A DNA stretch of 64,000 nucleotides from Lineolata rhizophorae (GCA_010093515.1 MU001674.1:234246-298245); one strand, 5' to 3'; positions 12,150-24,670 are shown, numbered from the stretch's first letter. Numbers and translations: made by a program. Notes: a model not told the origin generated them from the sequence alone.

Positions 12150-13203
12150 AACGATTATTCATGCTGCTGTTTTCTTAGCCGTGGGTATGCCCCAAAGCGA
12201 ATTTGTCCTTCCGTTGGAACGGTGTTTTCGGTTGGGATACGAACTACGATTCGGCGGGAGAATCTGGATAGTTCAAGGCGACACTGCCGAAAGTGTAGGA
12301 TACGATCGAGGTCAGATCGACTAGCTACAGCTTCCCGTGATGGAGCCGGCGAATGTTAAACGATACCACTATCGGGCGATCATAAGTTTACTCTGCATGA
12401 GAGCTTTGGTTGCTCCATTTGTAGATTAGGGTTCCAGCATTTTACTGTGCTAGTGTTTTATCTATCTTTGTTTAAGAGCCGTAGATCACGGTCCGAAGCT
12501 CCTCGCAGTGATGCGTGCAGTGCTGCACGATGCCAAGCTGGTGGCGTCGTGGCGTCAGATTCCCGTTCGAGGTCCACCCACCAAGTTGTTTGCAGCGGCG
12601 GGTTGGTTGCAGGTGGCTGGTGCATTGTGGGGGCAAAGCAGGATGCGACGTTCCGTGCCACACGCCCCGGCCTTCCCGGCCATCTTTTAAGCCCCTTCCG
12701 GTCGATACGGCCCTCTTTCCGCTATCGCTTGTCTTCAATTAAATTCGGAACAACCTCTCACCTTCTGTCGCTCGCTGTTCCACGCTCAAAGCAAATTCCA
12801 TTGCTCAGAATCGCAAGCCTTTTACCCTCGAAGCCTTTGTTTTGCATCCGACGGATCCATTTCAGACATCGACTTGTGCTGTTGGTAAAGCCTTCGTCCT
12901 ACTCGGAAGTCGCTCAAGCGGAAACTCGGCAACCAGCGTTGAAACTCCCTCCAGCGTCCTGAAACAACTCCTGCGCGAGCAAATCGGAGGCTGTGCACCG
13001 GCAAGCTTTTTTCCTGTCGGATCGTCTTTTAAGGGCTGCTCCCGTTGCTTGGCATCCGCGCGTTTTGACCTTTGCTTCTACCGCGTTCTGTTCTTCGTTT
13101 CTTCACATTCCTTTCTCCGGGCGGAGGCTGTTTTCTGATCGTGTTCCGCGCGCTCCCTTGTTTTTAATTAATTACTTCCATACTCTTTTTCGCGGCTAGA
13201 ACC
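12150..13203. other. Intergenic region, SNT2 3' end and RCR gene leader
   Basis: No coding signal is supported. The last 500 bp are pyrimidine-rich (CTTTTTCGCGGCTAG just before the RCR start) and read like a fungal promoter and 5' leader. An open frame at about 12447-12962 has no ATG at its start and no recognisable domain. Confidence 0.4.
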
Positions 13204-13900
13204 ATGGAGGTGTCTGTCGTAAGGCGCCAGTACGTCTACTACGACGACGATGGCAACCGGTACTATTCTTGGTGGTCCACTCCAGTACGTTGCATTTATC
13301 ACGCTGACCCATTCGCGTGGTATGACGGTGCCTCGAAAGACAGCACAAAAATGCTAACTTCAACTTGTCCCTCTTTTACCCTAGACCGGCTACATCGTCA
13401 AATACACTCTCCTCGGCGTCATCTTTCTCCTCATCCTCCTTTGGATTGTCGGCGGTTATATGCACGCACAGATTCGCATGAAGAAAGGCCTGGCGCCACT
13501 ATCCTACCACCGCGTACGCTACACCTAAGTCCTCAACATACCTCTCACTTCGCAATTAACGCGTATACAGTTCTTAGTCCCGCGCTCTCAGCGTGCTCGC
13601 TTCCCGCCGGCGCACACGCAGAACAATTACACCTTCTACCGGACATCGCCGTACGACCCTCGCACGCAGCAGCCGCATCCCGATTCGGTCGGCATGAACA
13701 CGTTTCCGGAGCCGCCGCCTGTGTACAGCAACGACGCGCCACCACAGTATCAGCCACCGCCCGGCGCGAGCAAAGTCGATCCTGCACAGGGCCAGGCGCC
13801 CCAAGATCTGTCCCAAGCGGAAGGAGGCCAGATCGGACAAGAGAATGCGCCGAACAGGCCGGAGCCGATGTATCGGCGGTTCTTGCGGTTCGGTCGGTAA
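13204..13900 (+). CDS. RCR-family single-pass membrane protein with PPxY motifs
   Basis: CDS join(13204..13284,13385..13513,13571..13900), 179 aa. It matches the RCR (resistance to Congo red) family, which in yeast regulates chitin deposition and endosome-vacuole traffic. A short Tyr-rich N-terminus (RRQYVYYDDDGNRYYSWW) precedes one TM helix (about 33-53, YTLLGVIFLLILLWIVGGY). Then come a basic stop-transfer (RMKKGLAP), the family motif SYHRFLVPRSQRARFPP across intron 2, and a Pro-rich cytosolic tail. The tail holds PPVY and PPQY, the PPxY type that Rcr1/Rcr2 use to bind the WW domains of the ubiquitin ligase Rsp5. Both introns have GTACGT or GTACGC donors and phase 0 junctions. Confidence 0.8.
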
Positions 13901-14831
13901 AGAGGAGAAGAGTGATGAAGGAGGGTAAGCTGATGCATTGGTTGCTCACTTCGGAGCAGCCCCCGGGGGTGTGACTGCACACTGCTGTGGGAATTGCTAC
14001 TCAATAGAGGGTGTCTTTTCAGAGGGAGCGATGCTTTGTGGCCAATCCGCCTCGCGCAAAGCTGCCTTGTTTCAATTGTACGATTAAGCCTTCTGGCAGC
14101 TTGCAGGATCAAGTTCTATGTAGGAATAACGGGAGGTTCCGGTTCCTTTAATGCGTGTAACGAATAGCCATAGCCTACTTAGAAAATATGATGAAAACAT
14201 ACTGGCTACCTCGAAGTCTGCGTGTTGATTAATTCTCACCTTGAGTGCAATACAGACACGTCGACGTTCATTTAGTCATTTGGTCAAAAGATGAAAATTC
14301 GACTGGAGCCATAAGCAATGTAATTCTCACGCTGCTTTTTCGGAAGGTGGGATGGCAACAATTGGGAGGAGACCCTGCGGAAGCTCCTAGCTGAGCAGCT
14401 GAGTTACTAAGGTGACCTCACCTAGCCGGGGCCTAGGTAGTGACTCCTTCGTCGCCAAGGCTTAGGGCGAGTCAAACCGTGCTTCCGCCTCATACAAAAC
14501 GGTGTCCTGTCGCAAACCTACCCTCTCACTTCGTTTACTCACCAACGCTTGGCTCCCACCCTCACTTTTGCGCATTAGTGGATCTACCTTCTTATCAATT
14601 CGTGCCGCTCTTTCCTGTCACCCGTCGGTTTCGCCCGCCTCCGATCTGATCGACACACCTTGCGAAAAGCAAAGAGCCCCCGCCAGTCTCGTGGAGGGGC
14701 ACGCCTGAAGTGCTTTCAAAATACTTCTACCGCGGGCGCGCTTGTTGCTGCGCTCTACATGCGCACAGGGCTTGAGAAGCTCCCCATTGATACGACCGAA
14801 CAGATTTGCGGACGTTAAGACAGGGAACAAA
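13901..14831. other. Intergenic region upstream of valyl-tRNA synthetase
   Basis: No gene is supported. A pyrimidine-rich stretch around 14440-14650 resembles a fungal promoter and leader. Short open frames there lack domain or splice support. Confidence 0.4.
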
Positions 14832-17800
14832 ATGGCGTTGAACGCGGCGTCTCATAACGTCGGTATGTTAGCTTATTTCGTTCCACATCAAGACTAGCTA
14901 CAGGGCAGGGGAGACTTCCGCTGGCGTGCACGAGCTATTTCACTTACGCAGATGCTCACTGTCAATGTGCTCGTCTCCAGCCGGCGAGAAAACAGGACCA
15001 GTGTCGGGCCAACCGCCCTCACTCGCAGAAGACTCAAAGTCTGCCATCCTCGGCGCTTCCGAGAGCGATCCAACCGGCCAGCATGCACCAGGGAGGGATG
15101 GCGGCGAGCGCAACAAAGAGAAGAAGATCAAATCGGAGAAGGAGCTCGAAAAGGAGCGGATAAAAGCAGAAAAGGCCAAGAAATTTGCCGAGAAGCAAGC
15201 AAAGATGGCACAAGGAGGTGGTGGAGGAGCGGCGCAGCCGTCGAAGAAGGAAAAGAAGAAGGCAGAGCAGGCGGATGCGCAATCCAAGATGGCGCCGTAC
15301 GTGGAGCAGACGCCCAAGGGCGAAAGGAAAATCCTCCAGCCGCTTGATGACGACTACCACAAAGCATACATCCCCGCGGTGGTGGAGTCGGCGTGGTACG
15401 ACTGGTGGGAGAAGGAAGGCTTCTTCATGCCCGAGTTTAACGAGGACGGCAGCGTCAAGGATGCTGGCTACTTCACGATTCCGATACCACCTCCGAACGT
15501 GACAGGCGCTCTGCACTGTGGGCATGCGCTAGCGACAGCGCTGCAGGATACGCTGATCCGGTGGAACCGTATGAGGGGTCTGACGACGCTGTGGGTCCCT
15601 GGCTGCGACCATGCCGGTATCGCGACCCAGAGCGTGGTGGAGAATATGCTTTGGAGGCGCCAACATAAAACACGGTACGACCTCGGGAGGCCCAAGTTCA
15701 CGGAACTTGTTTGGGACTGGAAGGACGAGTACCACATCAAGATCAATAAGGTGCTGAAGCGTATGGGAGGCTCCTTCGACTGGACAAGGGAAGCTTTCAC
15801 CATGGACCCGAATCTCTCTTCTGCTGTGACGGAGACATTTGTGCGATTGCACGATGAAGGATACATCTACCGGTCGAATCGCCTAGTCAACTGGTGTACC
15901 AGACTCAACACGGCGCTGTCGACTCTCGAAGTCGACAACAAAGAACTCGAGGGTCGCACGCTACTTGACGTGCCTGGATACGATCGCAAGGTCGAGTTTG
16001 GCGTGATCACCTACTTCAAGTATCCAATTGACGGTTCCGAAGAAACCATCACTGTGGCAACCACTCGGCCGGAGACCATGCTGGGTGACACGGCGGTTGC
16101 AGTGCATCCGGAAGACAAGCGTTACAAGCACCTCATTGGAAAGAACGTCAAGCACCCCTTCGTGGATCGGCTCCTACCCATATTCGGCGACGAATACGTT
16201 GATCCCGAGTTTGGCACCGGTGCTGTTAAGATCACGCCAGCTCACGACCCCAATGACTTCACCCTGGGTCAGAAACACAACCTGCCGTTCATCAATATCC
16301 TAGATGATGACGGCACGATGAACACAAACACGGGCTCATTTGCTGGTCAAAAGCGCTTCGATGCGCGGTACAGCGTTGTGGACGAGCTGACCAAGCTTGG
16401 ACTTTACGTTAAGAAGGAAAACAACCCGATGAAAGTGCCGCTGTGCTCCAGGTCCAAGGATGTCATCGAACCACTTATTAAACCGCAGTGGTGGATGCGG
16501 ATGAAGGAGTTGGCGGCCCCTGCAATTGACGCCGTGCGCTCAGGTGAGATCAAGATTCGGCCCGAGACTGCGGAACGGAGCTATTTCCGCTGGATGGAAA
16601 ACATCAATGACTGGTGCCTGTCACGACAACTTTGGTGGGGCCACCAAGCGCCGGCGTACTTCATCACATTCGAGGGTGAGCCAGGGAATCGAGCAGACGA
16701 TAACCTATGGGTGACAGGGCGCAACGAAGAGGAAGCGCAGACGAAGGCGGAAAAGAAGTTCCCCGGCAAGATATTTACCCTAGAGCGCGACCAAGACGTG
16801 CTTGATACTTGGTTTTCGTCCGGTCTCTGGCCGTTCTCCACGCTGGGCTGGCCCAACAAGACGAACGACCTGGACAAGTTATATCCAACATCCGTGCTTG
16901 AGACGGGTTGGGACATCCTGTTCTTCTGGGTGGCGAGGATGATCATGCTTGGCATCAAGCTTACAGGCAAGGTGCCTTTCACGGAAGTGTACTGCCATTC
17001 CCTCGTCCGCGACTCTGAAGGCCGCAAGATGTCCAAGTCTCTGGGTAACGTGATCGATCCTGTTGACATCATGGATGGCATCACTCTCAAAGAGCTTAAT
17101 GACAAGCTACTAATGGGCAACCTCGATCCCAAAGAGCTCAAGACGGCTACCAAGTACCAGCAGTCCGCTTTCCCGCAGGGCATCCCCGAGTGTGGTGCTG
17201 ACGCCCTGCGCTTCTCACTTGTGCAATATACTACGGGTGGCGGCGATATTGCCTTCGACGTCAAGGTCATGCACGCTTACCGACGCTTCTGCAATAAAAT
17301 CTATCAGGCGACCAAGTACGTGCTAGGGAAACTCCCGGCTTCGTATACACCCCCTGCTGCTGGGGCACTCAAGACAGGCCGGGAGTCTCTAGCAGAACGG
17401 TGGATTCTACACAAATTGACCATCGCGGCCAAGGACATCAATCAGGCCCTCACCGACCGTGAGTTCTCGCGGTCTACGCAAGTTGCGTATCAGTACTGGT
17501 ACGACAATCTGTGCGACGTGTACATCGAAAATTCCAAGGCCATTATCCAGGACGGGACAGAGGAAGAGAAGAGGTCAGCTGTGGATACGCTGTACACGGC
17601 TCTTGAAGGGGGTCTCACTATGATGCATCCCTTCATGCCGTTTCTAACGGAAGAACTATGGCAGCGCCTACCACGTAGGCCTGGTGACGCGACTCCGTCC
17701 ATTGTTAGGGCGGCGTATCCACAGTATGCCGCAGAGATAGACGATCCGGAGGCCGAGACTGCCTACGAATTGATTCTGGGATGTAGCAAGGGAGCTAGGT

Positions 17801-18334
17801 CACTTATGGCAGAATACGCAATTAAGGAAGATGGAAAGAGTAAGTTGTCCCTAAACAAAATCTATCCATCGAAGTCCAATGTGTAGGCGACATCACTAAC
17901 GAGCACCTACAGTCTTCGTCCAGACATATGATGATGCCACATACACGACGGCTACGACCAACGTTCAGTCCATCAAATCCCTCGCTGGCAAAGGCATAGC
18001 CTCCGTCTCCATATTGCCCGCCTCATCCCCAACGCCCACCGGCTGCGCCGTCTTCGCCGTGTCTGCCTCGGCCGCCGTCTTCCTCGAAGTCAAGGGCCGC
18101 GTCATGATCGACACCGAGATCAAGAAGGCACAGGGCAAGCTCAGGAAGGCTGCCGAAGGTGCAGCTAAGCAGCGCAAGATCTTGGACGCGCCGGATTTCC
18201 AGGAGAAAGTGAGCGAAGCGGTGCTGGGAACGGAGAAGCAGAAACTGGATGATTTGATGGCCGAGCAGCGGAACTATGAGAAGAGCATCGAACAATTCGA
18301 ACAGCTCAAACTCGAAGAGGGCGGGGAGAGGTAG
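14832..18334 (+). CDS. Valyl-tRNA synthetase
   Basis: CDS join(14832..14862,14981..17839,17913..18334), 1103 aa. This class Ia synthetase charges tRNA-Val. A lysine-rich, eukaryote-type N-terminal extension (about 30-100) precedes the core. The HIGH-type motif is HCGH (189-192, in [13 protein letters not shown]). The CP1 editing domain follows, and KMSKS is at 693-697 ([14 protein letters not shown]). The C-terminal coiled coil ([11 protein letters not shown] ... [16 protein letters not shown]) is restored by intron 2 (GTAAGT to CCTACAG). In fungi one gene often serves cytosol and mitochondria through alternative starts. Exon 1 is short ([10 protein letters not shown]). The acceptor at 14980 (CTCAC branch, TCTCCAG) is preferred, but one at 14908 is also in frame and would add 24 residues. 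A start inside exon 2 is also possible. Confidence 0.93.
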
Positions 18335-18669
18335 AAGAATCGTGGACTGAGCGAAAAGTACATTTGCTTTTGTCTTATTGGAGCTGTTCTTTTGGATTGT
18401 TTACTTTACCTTTCTATTATCCTTGTTCTTGTGGCGTGACTAGACCAGATACAAAAGTGTAGAATTGTTCTCATGATTCTTGAGTACGCTTTGGTCACAA
18501 ATCTCAGGAGTGATAATTGACTGGCCCTCTAAACGCGCTCCAACGTGAGGTGAGGTAATGCATGTAACGTTAATTAGATGTATCTTAATTCATACAGTAA
18601 ATATGATGCCCTGGAAACCTCGTATATCGTCAGCGCCTGGGCATATAACAGTACAAAACTGGACGGCAT
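18335..18669. other. Convergent 3' ends of valRS and RRG7
   Basis: The 335 bp between two convergent stop codons are AT-rich and T-rich, as expected for terminator and polyadenylation regions. No gene is seen. Confidence 0.5.
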
Positions 18670-19488
18670 TCATTTAACCATCCGTTTTCGTCTCTTCTTT
18701 ACCGAAACCACTCTGCTGTCCCGAGTCAAAACAACCTCTCCTCCGTCGCTTGCATCAGCAGACCGTTTTAAAGCTACTCCATATCCAATCAGACCACAGC
18801 CTTCCGCAGCAGCCTTGTTCCACATAAAATGCACAATCCTACCCACTATTTGCGCCGCTATCTTTCCTCGTTCCGAGATCGGCTCCTCGGTACCCTGGCC
18901 CTCGTCCAACTCATCCACCACTAGGTTCACGAACCCCAGCGGCCTCCTACTCCTCGCCACAGCATCTCTCACGGCCGCCGTCGCCCTCCCTCTAGCGACA
19001 AGCAGCCCCAGCACGCCGTCACCCTTCCACCCCGGCGGCGCGCCCGCCATGGCGCCCTCCAGCTCGCGCACCGCTCGTGGCTGAGCCGCCACCACGTCGG
19101 CCTTGCACTGTGCGACCACTGGCACGTCGGCCTGGGTAGTGTCACCAGTGAACGCGCCGCCGTCGCCGCCGCCGCCGCCAGCGGAGGGCAGGCGCCACCA
19201 GCCGCGCAGGTCGATGCCGCGATCGTTGGCCCGGCCGACGCGCGTGAGATCGAAGCCGAGACACGCGAGCGCATCGACGGCACGGTACTCGAACAGCGTG
19301 CCCTTGTAGACGGACGAGTGAGGCGAGAGGCCGGTGCGGCGGGCGTGGTCGAGGAAGGAGGACAGCGAGGAGTGCGCTGTGGAGCCGGGGCTGATGGACG
19401 CGCTGGGTTCGGTGGAGGTGCGGCTACGTGGGCTGTGAAGTGAGGTGGAAGTTGTGAAGGCTCGGAAACAGGGTGCACGGGAGAACAT
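18670..19488 (-). CDS. RRG7: Rrg7-like mitochondrial restriction-endonuclease-fold protein
   Basis: Intronless, 272 aa. The central block GTLFEYRAVDALACLGFDL, then VGRANDRGIDLRGWW and VPVVAQCKAD, matches the RRG7/DUF2034 family. Yeast Rrg7 is required for respiratory growth and localises to mitochondria. The family has a PD-(D/E)XK-like fold: the Glu of FEYRA, the Asp of RGIDLRGWW and the Gln-Cys-Lys of VAQCK fit the expected catalytic pattern. The N-terminus is Arg/Ser-rich without acidic residues (MFSRAPCFRAFTTSTSLHSP), consistent with a mitochondrial targeting peptide. A Gly-rich insertion lies between the Asp and the QCK strand. The gene converges on the valyl-tRNA synthetase gene. Confidence 0.85.
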   Translation of the reverse strand: MFSRAPCFRAFTTSTSLHSPRSRTSTEPSASISPGSTAHSSLSSFLDHARRTGLSPHSSVYKGTLFEYRAVDALACLGFDLTRVGRANDRGIDLRGWWRLPSAGGGGGDGGAFTGDTTQADVPVVAQCKADVVAAQPRAVRELEGAMAGAPPGWKGDGVLGLLVARGRATAAVRDAVARSRRPLGFVNLVVDELDEGQGTEEPISERGKIAAQIVGRIVHFMWNKAAAEGCGLIGYGVALKRSADASDGGEVVLTRDSRVVSVKKRRKRMVK

Positions 19489-21489
19489 GAGGGGACAGAG
19501 GCAGGCGTGTGTGTGATGCCGGTCGAGGTGTTGATGCCACGGGAACGAAGGCGCTGAGCCCGAGCCCCTGGTAAGTCGGCTCGCCTCGGCTCGAACCGAC
19601 GCTAGTGTCAGCTTTATTTGGGTGTTTGGGCATCACTGGATCTTTACAGAAGGGTCGTTATCGCGAGGTTCAATTTGCATTTCTTTGCCGGAAACTCGGC
19701 ATCAGCTTTGCCAGTTGCTTCACTTGCAATGCCAATGGCTTCTCTTCAAGTCGGGCGCAAGCCTCTTACCCTACGATATCTCACCGCCACTATGGGCTCT
19801 TAGTTACACGAAACGGGTACTCACCTACATTTTCCACTAAATGCCTTGTCAGCTCAATAGCCAGCAGGCAGCAACGGTCAAGCCTCTCAGCAGTACCACT
19901 CGGAGACTTAACCCAGCATACATCGTAGCTGTAGGGGCTCTGTCCAATCACAGGTGCAATTGAAGCAGCGAGTCTCCGCGGGGACATTCCGAACAGCCCT
20001 ACATCAGCAAGTCATCCGAATTGACAGGCCATTCAGTGCGCCCGACCAAGGCGTTTCTCAGAACGTTTGACCAAAGACGGCCGAAGCCAAGTCGCGGCGG
20101 CTCCGCCGGCCGTTCGTTTGGCTTTCCTGCAGATTGCCGCGCTCCCCGGGCACTGCTGGGCAAGGATTGGTGCGGGGGATGTAGCCAGCACATCCGAGAC
20201 CAGTCTAACTTGACTGATCGCCAGGAGATTGTGCTCTGCTCAATTGATCCCGTTTCCCCGACGCATGGTTTCAACCATGTTCGCAGATCGGGCGGCATTC
20301 GGGTCCGGCAAGGCGACGAGATCCCCCCCCTCCCTCCCCTCCTTCCTGTGCCTCCCGGCGCAGACCGTCACCAAACGTGGCTGTGAGTCGGGATCCGTTC
20401 TGGATGCCGGGGCATGGTGTGCTTCGGTGGAGCTCTTCCGCCTTCCCCGGGTCCTTTGATTCGCGTGCCATTAGGCATACCTATGCAAACCATAGCAACC
20501 CTACACGTCGCTGTGGTTCCTTTGACGTGACAGACCGGGCCCAAAACGAGATCCTCTCAAGGAACGACTTTCCAAGGCTCCAAAGCCCACCAGAGGTTTC
20601 ACAACCAATTGGGTTCGCATTCCTTCATGCGCGATGTAGACACCACACTCGAAGATCACCGCCACCTCAAATGTGTTTACCCATGATTTGTCGTTCCGGT
20701 GGCATGTTGTTACTCTTCAGCAACAGAACACATCTCCATGTGTTTTTATGCTTATCACTGATGATTGTGGCACGTAGGCTTCTTACCAACATGCAAGGCC
20801 CTGATTCTAGTATCACGTCTAACAGCAAATTAGTGTCTTTCCCCACGCAAGCCTACCTTAGTCTCGTGGTCCTACGGTGACCATGTGACACTCTTCCTAG
20901 AATTCGAGTGTCGCCGGAATGCAGGGTCAGACTTCCCCGAGTTATAGTTCCTTATAGTGATAGGCTACCATGTATCTTTATTTTAGCGTGGATTCCCATT
21001 GTTCCACAGAACGCTCTAGTTGCTTACACAAAAGAGGCGGGGGAGACCCAATTGCATGCTCGCTTTCCCCGGCGTCCATTTCCCCTGTCCTGGCCTTGCT
21101 GAAGCTTCGCCTATCATGTCTGTATTCCGTATGGATTTGCTCCGTTGTACAATTGCCAGTTGGCGGGCAGCTATGCCTACTTTCGCAACAGGGCGTATGT
21201 CTCTGTTGAGGCACGAGTCAGTGTTGTCGCTGTCACAGCCCAGTGGCTCGGTATAAATATGTCGAGCCCTTGCCTTCTTGTCGACAACTGCCGCAAGATT
21301 TAGCCTGGTTCATTCTTCTGTCCACGGGATTCGCATCGTCAAGATTCCATTAGAACACCTATGTCCCAGCACCGAGGTTGTACTCCCTGGCTTTCCAGAT
21401 CAGTCCCAATAACAATTCTCGACTCTAAAGTCACGAACCCATATAGTATTCTTGTCTTCTAATTCACATTTCATCATTTAGGTAACATC
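19489..21489. other. Intergenic region upstream of RRG7 and of a small unknown gene
   Basis: Two kilobases with no recognisable gene. Around 20080-20170 is GC-rich with short palindromes, and a C-rich tract lies near 20325-20350. The right end is the promoter and leader of the gene at 21490. Confidence 0.4.
21251..21260 (+). promoter_or_regulatory. TATA box upstream of the small gene at 21490
   Basis: GTATAAATAT in a GC-containing context, about 230 bp before the proposed ATG. It supports a real promoter for the small gene; the transcript start would be near 21285. Confidence 0.5.
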
Positions 21490-22060
21490 ATGGGTATTCC
21501 AATCAACAGTTCAAGCAATGTCCCCAGCGGCAATCAGCGTTCCGAAAACCATCAGGGAGAACAGTGCCATGGGCACGACCCGAATCATGCGGGACGACGT
21601 CAGGAAGCGACCAATCTTCGTCCTCCTAGGTATGCACCTGATTCATGTTAGCCGGTGGTTCCTCACCGTAGATCGCTGTGTGAGCCACGTTAGCAGAACT
21701 AAGACCTTCGCTTCGAGTTCCTGTTTCGTGGACCAATCAAGATCGCTATCAACTCCATGACGATCAGCAATGCAACTAACATTCGCTCATTGTAGGACTC
21801 CCCAGGAATCCACACAAGCCAACTCCTTAAACTGCCCGAACTCCCTCGTTAAAGAGGATACGAGCTCCCCTGCTGAAGTGGATACGGCCTCTCTCGCCGT
21901 ACATAACGGCAGCGGCGAGAATCCTCTCGATAAACACCTTCCCAGGCTAGAGGAGGACCCTTCCTTTAGCATGGGGCGATACTTAGACTGTGAGCAACGG
22001 CATGAGCAGTTGGTTTTGGGACAATGTCAGAAGCCCGAGAACAAATCACAGGACGTTTGA
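21490..22060 (+). CDS. Small hydrophilic protein, unknown
   Basis: CDS join(21490..21629,21796..22060), 134 aa, not recognised. Exon 1 (MGIPINSSSNVPSGNQRSEN ...) ends in phase 2 at a GTATGC donor. An AACTAAC branch and TTGTAG acceptor at 21795 join in frame to RTPQESTQANSL and run to a TGA. The protein is polar (Ser, Asn, Gln, Glu, His), with no TM segment, signal peptide or Cys pattern. A TATA box and pyrimidine-rich leader precede it. The 166-nt intron contains stops in frame, so the splice is required. It could be a small stress- or development-induced protein, but that is a guess. No homologue was recognised. Confidence 0.42.
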
Positions 22061-22714
22061 TTATAAAACTGTTCTCACGTCCGTGGCTAAAGAAGTTGAA
22101 AGGGTTACTTGTTAATACGAGCACTCCTGTAGACGTACATGACCACTGACAAATTAGTTGCAACTTCCGTTGGTTGGACTATTCTGGTCGCCTCTTAGCG
22201 AGAAGTAGAAGCTTACTCCTTTGACATATGATACTGAATTGGGACTTGGTATTTATCTATGTGCTAGCCCTTCGCATTTGTTCATTCACTTACGTGATAG
22301 AGCTGCCCTTTCTAGAGTTAAGGCTAGCACACCGTATAAATTCAATCTCTTGCAGTTTAAAAATGTCAAGGCAGACAAGTCTCTGGTGAAACGTGGATTA
22401 TAACATTAAGATTCATAATATGGCATTTACTTTCACTAGCCTATCAGCTATAGACTTCAACTGCTGCACCAAGATAGGAGGCCAGTCGACCCCTTAAGCG
22501 ATGCTCTTTGTAACATCCCAAGAATCAAGGTAGACGGTGCCGTGATAGATCGAGTCATAGACGGCCCACGAACTTAATAGGAGTGCTTGCTTCATAGGCA
22601 TTCCTATTCGTGGACGGCTTCTTGTTCTTTTCGGCGTTCGGGGGTGTCAACTTCCGGATCTGGTGGTATGTTATCCCCTTCGTGGCTCTGTAGTGGCGCG
22701 TGCATCCTACCGCT
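22061..22714. other. Convergent intergenic region
   Basis: This lies between the small unknown gene (+) and the MFS transporter (-). It is AT-rich up to about 22560. No gene is supported. Confidence 0.4.
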
Positions 22715-24546
22715 CTACCGTGACATTAGCTCCAGTCTCCGTGAAATTCCCTGGGCAAACGAAATTCTGATACGCACCCCCATAAAGCATGCTAGGACAA
22801 GGCACAATGACCCCGCTGCAAGAAATGTCGCCCAGGCAGGCCTCATAGCTGCCGCGATTTCGATGATGACCGCGCGTCTCTCTTCTTCTTCTAAGGCCTG
22901 GAAATCCGAACTCGATGTGCCTGTCAGCAGCATATCGGCGCGTTCCCCGTCGCGGCCGCTATCTTCTAGCACCTCGTCGACGCGTTCCGCGCCGATGTTG
23001 CCGTACATGACGCCCACAAGCGCGAGAAAGAAGACGACACCGAAGTCCTGGGCAAGGGCGATAAAGCCGACGGCATTGGCGGCATCGTGGGCAGACGTGA
23101 GCGCCTGCACAGCCGTGAATCCGATCTGCAAGGCAGAGCCGACGCCAAGGCCGAGCAGAACGGTAGCGCCGTAGACGGCAGCTTCGTTCACTGTGTAGGC
23201 TTCGTCCGCGCCGCGGCCGTGCGACGTCAGGCCGAGCAGCGTGGCGCTGCCGGCGATGATGAGGATGCTGCCGCCGAGGTAGAAGGGCGCGAAGGTGCGG
23301 ATACGCGGGAGCAGACCGCCGCTGAACAGAGAAGCCACCACCAGGAGGCAGATATAGGGAAGAAGTCGGACGGCGGCGCCGATGGGGTCATCTCCAGCTG
23401 TGAACTGAAAGAAAAGCGGGATGTAGTAAGCAGTGCCGAGATTGATGCCGCATAGGAGGAAGGTTTGTAACTGTAGATTGACGAGAATTGGCCGACGGAC
23501 GAAGTGTGCTGGGTATAACCGCGAGTCTTTGGGTACGAGGGGGTGGTAGATCGTTACTGCCGCTGTAGCAATCAACAGCAGGCCCGCAGCAACCCAGAGT
23601 ATGATTTCCGGCGGCGAAGACCATGAATAGACGGTCCCGCCAAATGACAGCGCCATTGTGAAGGCGATCATTCCGCCAAAGAACACAACCATGCCTATCC
23701 AATCCATCTGCCGCATCTTTTCTGTTGTCCTTGTGTCTCGCTGCAAATCGATATTGGGCAGGGTGAGAAAGTACGCCGGAGCAAACACTACACCGATGAG
23801 GAGGTTGATATAGAATGCCTAATAGAGCCGGGTGTTAGCCTAGTGAAATTATACGAGAAGTTCTGGAGCAAGCACACATACCCATCGCCATGTCAAACGG
23901 CTAACAGCGAACGCACCTCCCACAACCGGACCGAGCACAGTACCCACGCCCCATGAGAGAACCGCTGTAGACATGTATACAGAGCGCTCTGTAGGTGTGG
24001 TGGTAAGTGCAAGATAAAGTAGTCCGCCGTTATACATTCCGGCCCCGCCGAAGCCACTTTTTAAGTACATTAGTCATTTCAATAGATACAGGGCTAACTT
24101 TGGAGAGCGTACGCTAATGCGCGACCGAAAATAAGAGAGTCCATTGAAGGTGCAGCGCCGCAGAGTGCACTACCAGCCTGAAATAAGACCGTGCTAGCGA
24201 TGAACAGCCATTTGATGTTGAAAACACCATATGCTTTTCCCCATGGGAGTATCGAGATTCCGCCGAGCGCGAAAGCTGTCCCAAGCCAGGGGAGTTTTTC
24301 GACGTTGCCAAAAGTGTTCAAAATGGCAGGCTGAATGTCAGCAACAATGGTATTGTCGATTGCGAAAAAAAAGGTGGAAGTAAGAATGGTGACAACAGCG
24401 ATGAGCCACTGTTAGGGGTTAGCAGCGTCAAAAGTGCAGAGATGGCAGCGCACTTTAATCCCATGGACATCTCTGACCGGCTTTTCAGCGTTCTGCAGGC
24501 CAGTCGGGGGAGAAGGAAACTGAGTTGGAGGTTTATTCGTCGCCAT
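22715..24546 (-). CDS. MFS drug/toxin exporter, 14-TM DHA2 type
   Basis: CDS complement(join(22715..23818,23882..24056,24113..24408,24454..24546)), 555 aa. A short cytosolic N-terminus precedes TM1 (WLIAVVTILTSTFFFAIDNTIVADIQPAIL), which carries the DxTIV motif of 14-TM exporters. Then come FGRALAGFGGAGMYNGG and motif C, [30 protein letters not shown]. The long last exon carries the remaining helices, ending with LAAGSLCLVLACFMGVRI. The three introns have GTGCGC, GTACGC and GTATGT donors and fitting phases (0, 2, 0). It probably exports small molecules across the plasma membrane by proton antiport; the substrate is unknown. No biosynthetic genes sit beside it, so a cluster role is not supported. 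Confidence 0.88.
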
Positions 24547-24660
24547 TTTTGTGGGCGCAAGAATTTCAGACCAAGAGCGCGAATGGGTCACTAGCTTGGC
24601 AATAAGCAAGAGGGGAGGATGGAAGTAGGTAGAAAATACGGAGATGGAAGGATCGCCCAG

Positions 24661-24670
24661 TATTTATACC
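24661..24670 (-). promoter_or_regulatory. TATA box of the MFS transporter gene
   Basis: On the minus strand this reads GGTATAAATA, about 115 bp upstream of the MFS ATG at 24546. It suggests an inducible promoter, common for fungal exporters (inference). Confidence 0.5.

Noticed and set aside
12447-12962. 171-codon plus-strand open frame before the RCR gene
   Set aside because: It starts at TTG, has no domain, and coincides with a pyrimidine-rich promoter and leader.
22587-23174. 195-codon plus-strand open frame
   Set aside because: Antisense to the last exon of the MFS transporter, which carries the TM helices.
22715-24546. Possible secondary-metabolite cluster around the MFS exporter
   Set aside because: No PKS, NRPS, terpene, P450 or cluster regulator gene lies within the window; the neighbours are housekeeping genes.
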